Below, one piece after another: positions 41,149 to 49,300 of a DNA stretch of 64,000 nucleotides; the stretch's first letter is position 1, and every line of letters begins with the position of its first letter. The notes below the pieces were generated by a model. It had not been told where the DNA came from. It ran no database searches and saw only the letters and a program-made list of their open reading frames with translations. The DNA lies in NCBI GenBank assembly GCA_004557035.1, contig SFFB01000019.1, positions 1 through 64,000 of the forward strand, written 5' to 3'. The position numbers were made by a program, and so were the translations under genes. Source of the stretch: Bacteroidales bacterium. Lineage in GTDB: Bacteria; Bacteroidota; Bacteroidia; Bacteroidales; Bacteroidaceae.

Positions 41149-42377
41149 AACGTCTTTTCCTTGCCTGCGTCTGTGCCTTTGTGGCAGCCGTTGCAGCCCA
41201 AGCGCAGACCATGAAAATCCACATGAGCAACCTGACAGTGGCCGTCCCGGCAGCCGAAGCAGGCGAAATGACCTTTGCCGATGGACAGACACTCAGCATT
41301 GCCGGAGTGGACTATGCCATTGAAGACATAGACAGCATTACGGTAAGCCCCGAAACGCTCACGCCGCGCTCTGTCGAACTGGTTTGGAGCGAAAACGATG
41401 TCTTCGTCACCGTCACGGCCGACATCGTGGAGAAACTGGAAGGCGAAATCGAGGACAGCCACGTCAGCTTCATCGCTGACTCGCTCTACCAGGAAGAAAT
41501 CACCTACATCCTCTCGGGCACGTCGACCAACGGCAGCTTCACGATGGACGGTGAATTCAAATCGACAGTCATACTCAACAACCTCACGCTGACCAATCCC
41601 AACGGTCCGGCCATAGACATCGAAAACGGTAAACGCATTGCCGTCAACATCCCCACCGGCACCACCACGACGCTCTCAGACGGCGCCGGTCTGCTCCATA
41701 AAGCCTGTTTCTTCATCAACGGCCACGCCGAATTCAGCGGCGGCGGCACGGTCAACATCGTGGGCAACTCGCGCCACGCTTATGCTTCGGACGAATACAC
41801 CACGCTTGAGGCCGACTTCGGCGCCATCAACGTGACGTCTGCAGTGAGCGACGGCCTGCACATTGAGCAATATTTCAAAATGAAAGGTGGCACGGTCAAC
41901 ATCAGCGGCACGGCCGGCGACGGCATCGACGTGTCCATCACCAAAGACCCGGCCGACACCAACAACGGCCAGGCCTTCATCAGCGGTGGTAGCCTCACCA
42001 TCAACGTGGCCGCCGAAGACGTGAAGGGTCTCAAGTGCGACAGCATGATGACCATCAGCGGCGGCACCATCCAAATGACTGTCTCGGGCAATGGTAGCAA
42101 AGGCATCAGCACCGGTACCGACCTCGTCATCAGTCAACCCGGCGAAACGCCCACCTCAGTCAACATGACCGTCACTGGCACCACCTATATGCCCGGCGAC
42201 GTTGCTCTTGAGTCTAAATGCCGCGGCATTAAGGTGAAAGGCAACTTCACCTTCGACGGCGGCAACATCAGCATCGCAGCCACCGGTGCTAAGAGCAAAG
42301 CCATCAGCGTGGACGGCGACTACACCTACGTGAGCGGTAGCATCAACTGCGCCGTAGACGCCGCCAACACCATATAA
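41145..42377 (+). CDS. Carbohydrate-binding/beta-helix surface protein (DUF4353-like)
   Basis: The 410-residue exported protein has a signal peptide (FLACVCAFVAAVAAQAQ). Its start resembles the preceding small protein (MKIHMSNLTVAVPAAEAGEM...FADGQTLSIAG). From about residue 70 it shows the repeats of a right-handed beta-helix, with INVTSAVSDGLHIEQYFKM and GGTVNISGTAGDGIDVSITK as rungs. This matches the carbohydrate-binding domain family (DUF4353) often next to CotH/VTC/DUF4956 genes. No CotH kinase is present here. Confidence 0.8.
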   Translation: MKRLFLACVCAFVAAVAAQAQTMKIHMSNLTVAVPAAEAGEMTFADGQTLSIAGVDYAIEDIDSITVSPETLTPRSVELVWSENDVFVTVTADIVEKLEGEIEDSHVSFIADSLYQEEITYILSGTSTNGSFTMDGEFKSTVILNNLTLTNPNGPAIDIENGKRIAVNIPTGTTTTLSDGAGLLHKACFFINGHAEFSGGGTVNIVGNSRHAYASDEYTTLEADFGAINVTSAVSDGLHIEQYFKMKGGTVNISGTAGDGIDVSITKDPADTNNGQAFISGGSLTINVAAEDVKGLKCDSMMTISGGTIQMTVSGNGSKGISTGTDLVISQPGETPTSVNMTVTGTTYMPGDVALESKCRGIKVKGNFTFDGGNISIAATGAKSKAISVDGDYTYVSGSINCAVDAANTI

Positions 42378-42411
42378 TTTTTATCGCTCCACAGTGCAAT
42401 CACCACACATC

Positions 42412-42449
42412 GTCAGGGCCGCATCTCGGGATGCGGCCCTGACTTTTTT
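42412..42449 (+). terminator. Strong terminator of the VTC-to-DUF4353 transcript
   Basis: GTCAGGGCCGCATC (42412-42425) pairs with GATGCGGCCCTGAC (42430-42443) around a 4-nt loop, followed by TTTTTTC. Confidence 0.95.
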
Positions 42450-42459
42450 CATCCCAAAC

Positions 42460-42560
42460 GTGACTGAGCGTGACTGAAGCGTTCCGTCACAGCAAAGCGT
42501 TAATAATCAGCAGTGTAAAGGCCGCGTGACTGGGTGATTGGAGAAAAGGTGAAAATTTGC
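42460..42560 (+). repeat. Intergenic repeat family Q, copy 3
   Basis: GCGTGACTGAAGCGTTCCGT, CACAGCAAAGCG, and after 33 nt GTGACTGGGTGATTGGAG with AAAAGG follow the order of copies 1 and 2. The gap 42378-42696 holds the terminator, this copy, and an AT-rich leader with no clear promoter box. Confidence 0.6.
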
Positions 42561-42696
42561 GTATAAGATAAAGGCCAAAAAACTGCCGGCGAAACAGGTT
42601 TAAATGGATTATTTTGACGAATTTCGCCATAAAGAGGATATTTTGTTTTAAGAAATCAAAAATACACATACGATAAACTCCTAATCTTTCACACTT

Positions 42697-44355
42697 ATGA
42701 AAAAACTGTTTTATCATCTCGGGTTGTGCCTTTCGGTCATCATCCTGACCACAGCCTGCGGCAGCAACCGCCTTGCCGAACTGCTCGAACACGTGCCGGC
42801 CGACGCTGACTTCGTGATGACAGGCGACATCAAAACCATCCTTGAATCTGCCGGTGGCAAGGCCGAAGGCTCAGAAGTCAAAATGCCCAGCTATGTTGGC
42901 GAAATGCAGAGCGACAGAGAGGCGCGAAACATGGAAGAAGCCCTGCGATGGATCAAAAACAGCGGCATAGACGTAACGTCTAGTGCCCTTGTTGGCCTCA
43001 AATACCAAGACCGCTACCCCGTCGTCGTCTTCGCCATTGCCGACAAAGACAAACTTAAGAAGGCCCTTGAGGTGGAAGGTTTCAAGGAAAAAGACGAGGT
43101 TGACGACGTTGACATCTATGTCAAAAAGGACGAGGGCTACAGCAGTTATACCCGCCAAAGCTACGTGGCCATAGACGGTGGCTACGGCTATTGGATTGAC
43201 AAGGTGTACAGCGACGACAACGAGGGCATGAAGATAATGAAACAATACCTCCTCAGTCTGTCCAACCGCCCGATGGCCGACACCGACATGGCCGACTACG
43301 TCAGTGACGGCAAGGCGGCCGGCATGATTGCGAAGTTGCCAAGTGAACTGCGCCGTGAGATGGCCAAAGCGGGAGTGCCCGAAGAAATGGCCAACCTCTA
43401 TTCCGGCTATGTCTGTCTGAACGTTAAGATTGATGGCGACGAGGCCGAAGCCCGATTGAAACTCTTCGACGCAAACGGTAAAGCCAAAACCACTGAAGAC
43501 TGGGGCAAGATGATGGATATGAAAGCCAAGATTGACCCCGAAGCCTTGGCCTATATGAGCCCCGAAGAGTGTCTGGTCTATGCCGTCTCGATGAAAAATG
43601 TGAACTGGGACAAATATATGGACCAATTCGCCTCGGCAGCCAATCTTTCGCGCCAAGACAAAAGTGTCTTGACCGTTGTGAAATCCTATCTGGAGAAGTT
43701 TGACGGTACGGTGGCCATAGGCGTTGGTCTGAAAAACGGCAAAGCTTCCATCGAAGCCATTGACAAGGGCGAAGAAGTGTTGAACCACCTGCCCGTCACC
43801 ATCGTGGCACAGACCAAAGAGGGCAAAGCTGCCTCACTGATCAAAGACGTGAAGTCACTGCTCGGCAGCCAAAATGAGATTTTCTACACTTCGACGGCAA
43901 ACGGTCTGAGAGTCAACCTCCCCAAAAACATAGGCACGCTGTGGTTTGAGGCCAAAGACAATATGCTCATTCTCTCTTCCAATCCCATCAAGAAAGGCAG
44001 CAACCCTGTGGCCGAACACGTCAACTTCCAAGACTACATCTTCGCCGCAGCCCTGCATCTGGGCAAAGACAATCCGCTCATGCGCGACTTCGACGTGAAG
44101 AGCGACCTCACTGCCACCATAGCCTTCGACGCTGAAGCGGGTGAAGCCGTGCTGAAACTCAAGATGACAGGCGACGGCGAGGCCGGACTGATAGAGCGCT
44201 TTTTGCGCAGCGTCATCGGAATGGGCAAGAAATATGAGCAAATGAGAGAAGAACGCCGGCAGCAATACTACGAAGACTATATGGCCGCCGACACTTTGCC
44301 CTATGAGCCCGAACCCGATTGTTACTATGAAGAAGACAGCGTAGCCGTCGACTGA
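42697..44355 (+). CDS. DUF4836 family lipoprotein
   Basis: The 552-residue exported lipoprotein has a lipobox (LSVIILTTACGS; Cys at about residue 24). NRLAELLEHVPADADFVMTG and later LVGLKYQDRYPVVVFAIADK belong to the DUF4836 family, of unknown function, widespread in Bacteroidales. It is Lys/Asp-rich and likely faces the periplasm. It is followed 2 nt later by an ABC ATPase gene, so it may be linked to that exporter. Confidence 0.85.
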   Translation: MKKLFYHLGLCLSVIILTTACGSNRLAELLEHVPADADFVMTGDIKTILESAGGKAEGSEVKMPSYVGEMQSDREARNMEEALRWIKNSGIDVTSSALVGLKYQDRYPVVVFAIADKDKLKKALEVEGFKEKDEVDDVDIYVKKDEGYSSYTRQSYVAIDGGYGYWIDKVYSDDNEGMKIMKQYLLSLSNRPMADTDMADYVSDGKAAGMIAKLPSELRREMAKAGVPEEMANLYSGYVCLNVKIDGDEAEARLKLFDANGKAKTTEDWGKMMDMKAKIDPEALAYMSPEECLVYAVSMKNVNWDKYMDQFASAANLSRQDKSVLTVVKSYLEKFDGTVAIGVGLKNGKASIEAIDKGEEVLNHLPVTIVAQTKEGKAASLIKDVKSLLGSQNEIFYTSTANGLRVNLPKNIGTLWFEAKDNMLILSSNPIKKGSNPVAEHVNFQDYIFAAALHLGKDNPLMRDFDVKSDLTATIAFDAEAGEAVLKLKMTGDGEAGLIERFLRSVIGMGKKYEQMREERRQQYYEDYMAADTLPYEPEPDCYYEEDSVAVD

Positions 44356-44357
44356 TT

Positions 44358-45020
44358 ATGTCACAGCCCATATCCCAGATTAGCCTCAGCCGTCTCCTTC
44401 CCCAAGTATTTCGGGGGATGGAGGCGGCCGAGCGCATACAGCAGTCGGCCGTGTGGCTTGAAGACGCTGTCACACTCGAGCGAGGATGCCGGCTGTGTAT
44501 CCAAGCCGAATCGGGCAGTGGCAAATCGTCGCTGCTCAGTTTCATCTACGGCAACCGTGGAGACTACGACGGTCAAATCTGCTTTGACGGTCAAGACATA
44601 CGCGGCCTCGACACAGCTGCCTGGTGCGAGATACGCCGCAGGCACTTGGCCCTCCTGCCACAAGAAATGCGCCTTTTCCCGGAGCTTACTGTGATGCAAA
44701 ACCTTCGGCTCAAGAACCAACTCACCCATCACAAGACCGAAGACGAAATGCTCGCCCTGCTCGACCGCCTGGGCATAGCCGAAAAGCCCGTGGGCCAATT
44801 GAGCATCGGGCAGCAACAGCGCGTAGCCATCATCAGGGCCGTATGCCAACCCTTCGACTTCATCCTGCTCGACGAACCCGTGAGCCATCTCGACCGCAAC
44901 AACAACCTCATTGTGGCCGAGATTGTGACCGAAGAAGCCACCCGAAACGGAGCCGGCATCGTGTCCACCTCCGTTGGTCACGGCCTGCTGCTCGACGGCG
45001 CTCAAACCATTTGCTTGTAA
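44358..45020 (+). CDS. ABC transporter ATP-binding protein
   Basis: The 220-residue ATPase has Walker A ESGSGKSSLLSF (about residue 55), a Q-loop (LALLPQEMRLFP), the signature LSIGQQQRVAIIRAV and Walker B FDFILLDEPVSHLDR. It is of the LolD/MacB type that drives FtsX-like permeases, and such a permease follows at 45106. It begins 2 nt after the DUF4836 lipoprotein gene. The substrate is unknown; a lipoprotein or peptide is plausible. Confidence 0.88.
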   Translation: MSQPISQISLSRLLPQVFRGMEAAERIQQSAVWLEDAVTLERGCRLCIQAESGSGKSSLLSFIYGNRGDYDGQICFDGQDIRGLDTAAWCEIRRRHLALLPQEMRLFPELTVMQNLRLKNQLTHHKTEDEMLALLDRLGIAEKPVGQLSIGQQQRVAIIRAVCQPFDFILLDEPVSHLDRNNNLIVAEIVTEEATRNGAGIVSTSVGHGLLLDGAQTICL

Positions 45021-45092
45021 CATAAGGAGACTAAGAGACTAAAAGTCTAAGAGAGTTTTAGCGGCCAAGCCACTCTTTGTCTCTTTGTCTCA
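45020..45092 (+). repeat. Octamer array with core, copy d (inside an operon)
   Basis: AGACTAAG AGACTAAA AGTCTAAG AGAG then core TTTTAGCGGCCAAGCCAC then TCTTTGTC TCTTTGTC TC. It lies between the ATPase stop and the permease start, so if the two genes are co-transcribed the mRNA carries this potential hairpin. Confidence 0.85.
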
Positions 45093-45105
45093 TAATAAAA
45101 TCACT

Positions 45106-46296
45106 ATGCAATACGACAAAACCGTTTGGCAATTGCTACGCAAAAACATCTCTCGCGGCCAAATGCTGGGCTATGCCTTGGCCAATGTGGTGGGGCTCTC
45201 GGTGGTGCTCATCGGCTTGCTTTTCTATAGCGACAGTCAGCACGACAATGCCTCATCCGACCGCTATTTCTCACAAAACTACGTCGTGCTGTCCAAACGT
45301 GTGGAAGGCATCGGCTTCACCGCCCAGACCTTTACCGAAGCAGAGATAGACACCCTCGAGCGGCAGCCTTGGGTCAAAAAGGTGGGGCGCTTCACCGCGT
45401 CGCAATTTGCCGCCAAAGGCGCTGTCACACTCGGCGGCAAGGAGTTGTCCACTTATCTCTTTATGGAGTCTGTACCCGACGAATTTTTCGACATCAAGCC
45501 CCGCGACTGGCACTTCTCGCCAGGCGACCGCCGCGTGCCCGTAGTCGTGAGCAAAGACTATCTCACGCTCTACAACTACGGTTTTGCCATCCCGCAAGGC
45601 CTGCCCCAGTTGAGCGAAGAAATCATCGGCAGCCTGCCGCTTACCCTACGGCTGACGGGCGAAGATATGAAAGAAGAATACCTTGAAGCCACCATCGTGG
45701 GCTTCTCTTCGCGTCTGGGTACCATTGCCGTGCCTCAGAGCTTTATGGACTGGGCCAATGCCCACTATGCCAAAACCGAGCCACAAGGTACTTCGCGCCT
45801 CATCGTCGAAACCGACCCGCTGGCTTCATCGGATATGAGCGACTATCTCTCCAGTCGCGGCATAGAAAGCAGTGCCGACACAAGCGACGCCGGCAACATA
45901 GCCAGTTTTCTTGCTCTGGTGTCGGGTGTGGTGGGAGCCGGCGGTCTGACCGTCTGCCTTCTGGCCCTTTTCATTCTCGTGTTGAGCCTCTTCCTCCTTT
46001 TGCAGAAGAGCCGCCAAACCCTCAGAGGATTGATGCTATTGGGCTACCATCCGCGTGAGATAGGCCGCTATTATGCCCTCATCGTCGTAGCCACCAACGC
46101 CATCACTCTCATTGTGTCGCTGTCGGCCGCCCTGCTTTGTCGCCCATTTTGGGACCAGGGGCTTGTCGACATCGGTCTGGGGCAAGGTGCCGTATGGCCT
46201 ATGCTCGCCTTCGCCTTCATCTATATGGCCCTCGCCACCGCCTTCGACCTCTTCATTATCCGGCGCCGGCTCGACGACATTTGGAAGAAGGGGTAA
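45106..46296 (+). CDS. FtsX/MacB-type ABC permease
   Basis: The 396-residue protein has TM1 near residues 23-41 (GYALANVVGLSVVLIGLLFY), a periplasmic domain of about 230 residues, and three C-terminal helices (LALVSGVVGAGGLTVCLLAL..., then two more). QKSRQTLRGLMLLGYHPREIGRYYAL is the coupling loop. It begins at the ATG at 45106 (MQYDKTVWQLL); an upstream ATG at 45085 lies within the repeat and is rejected. It pairs with the ATPase at 44358 as a type VII ABC system. Confidence 0.88.
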   Translation: MQYDKTVWQLLRKNISRGQMLGYALANVVGLSVVLIGLLFYSDSQHDNASSDRYFSQNYVVLSKRVEGIGFTAQTFTEAEIDTLERQPWVKKVGRFTASQFAAKGAVTLGGKELSTYLFMESVPDEFFDIKPRDWHFSPGDRRVPVVVSKDYLTLYNYGFAIPQGLPQLSEEIIGSLPLTLRLTGEDMKEEYLEATIVGFSSRLGTIAVPQSFMDWANAHYAKTEPQGTSRLIVETDPLASSDMSDYLSSRGIESSADTSDAGNIASFLALVSGVVGAGGLTVCLLALFILVLSLFLLLQKSRQTLRGLMLLGYHPREIGRYYALIVVATNAITLIVSLSAALLCRPFWDQGLVDIGLGQGAVWPMLAFAFIYMALATAFDLFIIRRRLDDIWKKG

Positions 46297-46320
46297 GGAA
46301 ATACCTTGAGATATAAAAAT

Positions 46321-46367
46321 CGAGGGGAGTTATGGTCGTATTGGACCTGACTCCCCTCGGTTTTTTT
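46321..46367 (+). terminator. Terminator between the ABC permease and the macroglobulin gene
   Basis: CGAGGGGAGT (46321-46330) and ACTCCCCTCG (46350-46359) pair perfectly, then GTTTTTTT. It stops the plus-strand transcript. On the minus strand it is followed by ATTTTTATAT, so it could serve the converging macroglobulin gene too. Confidence 0.9.
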
Positions 46368-46395
46368 GTTGTTGCTTTAGTTTCTACACTACAGT

Positions 46396-49300
46396 TTATT
46401 GCCCCATCACAAAGGCCGTTGTCTGGCTGTGATATTCGGGAGCATACTCGCAAGCGGCACGACAGACGCCGTAGGTGTAGCGGCCCGGACGGTCGATGAT
46501 GAACTCTTCGGTGAAGGTGTGCGTGCCCTTGGGCAAATGCTCTATATAGAATGAAGTGGAGGCGTCGCGAACGGCACGATAGCCCCATATGCCACCCCAA
46601 TCGGCATAGCCCGAAAGGGCACGGCGAGGCTGGGCATTGGCACCACGCGAGGCAGTGAGCGAAACAAAGTCGTAGTCGCGCTCAGCCTCAAGAGTGAACA
46701 CCTGACGGACGCGCTCACCGGCTTCTACGCGCTGCCCCTCTCTCAATACCTGCCAAGCGCGGCCATCCCATCGCTCATAACGGCAGGTGAGCCTCATACC
46801 CGAGGCCGTGGGTCGGGCAGATGACAAAGGTAGGGTTTGACGAGCCGTGATTTGGGCAAAAGAAAGACCGGGCTGTGACTTATGGATGATGAAGCGGTCG
46901 GCCGTCGTGGCGACGTCGGTATGGCGACTGAAAGTGTAACCTATCGTAGAGACAGCCTCGACCTCAGACGGTGCATTGACAGCAAGGATGTGACGACCAC
47001 GGCTCAAGGTGTAACGCAAGGGAGCAGGATGGGCCGGCAGACTGTCTACGCCGAGCGTCAAGGCATAGACGGCATCGCAAGCGGCACGTGGCTCTGCCCA
47101 CATTTGGGTGCGACGAGACTGAACCAACCACCGCTGCATCTCTTCGACCAAACGACTATTGGCCCGGGCATCCACAGCCGTCAAGGCACTAATGGCTGCG
47201 CACTGCGTGGGTACACGATAGCTCTGACCAGAAAGCGCCGCACGATGGGTATCGAAATAACTGCCCATCTCGGGAGAGGAGACCAAATGCTCGGTCAAAG
47301 ACTGCGCCACCTCGGCAGCCTCGGTCCTCCGGCCGGTCAAGGCAAAGGCTTCGGCCAAAAGCGCCTGACTCTGCATGGTGAGTGAAGGCCGACTATTCAT
47401 GGCTTGGCCGGCAAGCCAAGAGGTGGTGGCATTGAAACGTCCGTCGGCAAGGGCCACAAGATGGAGATAGACCACGTGGCGGTCGCTGACGGTCGTGACC
47501 TTGAGGCGTTTCATCTCTTTCACTTCTTTGGAGATTTGTGTCTCCAGCCATGTGCGAGCCTTGGCCAGAAGTCGGTCGGCCCGGGCGTCTTGGGCAAGGG
47601 CAGAAAGACGTGCAAGACGTGAAGCCACATCGAGAGTGACATAAAGACTGCCCGACATGCCGGGATACCAACTCAAGGAACCATCGGCATTTTGCAGTTT
47701 TTGCAGACGGGCCAAGGCAGTGGCACGATAGGCAGCGACTGTGTGGGCGTCAAACAAGCGACTGATTTCGGCCAAACGCTCTCGCTCACTCTTCGCCTCA
47801 GCCACCCAAGGTGTTTCGGCCAAGAGGGTCTGACGCAATTCAGGATGACGCGACAAAGCACTCAAAGCTGTCCTATCGCCAGCTGCCGACAGGCGGGCCA
47901 AAGCGGGATATTGACGGGTCAAATGGGTGGCCAGCGTGGCGGCGTAGTAAGCCGTGAGAGCCTCGGTGGCTCCTTCGCCTGCAGGCGTTGCCAAGGCCGG
48001 TAGAGCACCGACAGCCGACCAAATGGGAGCCGATGTGGTCTCGACGAGCAGTTCGCGATGGGAGGCGCAGGAGGCTTTGTTCCATAGCGTATCGAGAGCC
48101 CAAGAGGTGGAGCCCACGGCATCGAGACTGAGCGACAAGGTGCGCTCTTCGACCACACGGGCCGGCAAAAGAGACAATAGGTGGCGCTCGCCGTCGCTGA
48201 ACGTGGCGGTGGAAGCGGTCAGCGTGATTTCCACAAAAGAGGTTTCACTCTCTGCTTTCCACTCAAACTGTCCCACGGCTGTGCCTTCAGCTTTGATGGC
48301 AAACGGTTGGTTTTGTTTGAATAGCAGTTTGCCACTCTCGCCGTCGGTGATGGTGAGGCTGACTTTCCCCTTTTCTGGTGAGGCGATCAGACTGCGCAAG
48401 GTGTAAGGCAAAACGAGGCAATCGCCACTGCGGACAAAGCGTGGCATAGCCGGCTCAATCATCAGTTCGCGGCGAGCCACCAGCGTGGTGTCGAGACGGC
48501 CATAGGCCATATCCGGAGTATGGGCCAAAGCATTGAAACGCCAAGAAGTGAGCCGCTCGGGCAGAGTGAAGTCTAAGGCCGCAAGGCCGGCAGAGTCTGT
48601 GGTGAGTGTGGCGGCGAAATAGGCGGTCTCGGCAAAGTTGGAACGTGGAGCCGAGAACTCTTCGGACGGCGTAGACGAAGCGTCTTCGGCAACGACAGAT
48701 TGCTCGGTCATAACTACTGCGTCGGCCTCCTGTTTGCTTTGGAGCACCATATTGGCCCTATAGTCGGCTACCGCACCCGTGGCAACGGCTTTGCTGTAGA
48801 AGCGACGAGGCGTGGAGCGGCTGATGTCTTCAAACCAACGGGTGAAAGAGCGTGCAGGATAGGTATGCCATTTCACATCGGCCACATAACTGAGCGAGAG
48901 ACGGCCGGCATAAGGTTGGGCATAATGGCTAAATGGCATCGGACGACTGAAAGACAGCGAGAAGTTCCACGGACGGTTCGCCAGAGCGTCGAGTGAGGCG
49001 TCATAGAGACGAGCCAAGACCGAGGCCGCAGCCGGACGTCCGTTGGGATGGGTCACACGGAGTTGCCACGTTTCGTGACTGCCCGGTGTCAAACGGTCGC
49101 GGAAAGTGTGCCAAGAGAGGTGAAGTTTTTTCTGTGGCAAAGGCTTGGTCACAGTGGATTGGTCGGTGTGGATTTGTCCGTCTCTGACCATAGTGAATAC
49201 CATACGCTCACCCTCTCCCACCTCCGGAAGATAGGCCAGATTAAATCGCAAAAGGGTGTCGGAAAGACAGATGGCCTTATGACTCACACGCCCACGGCTG

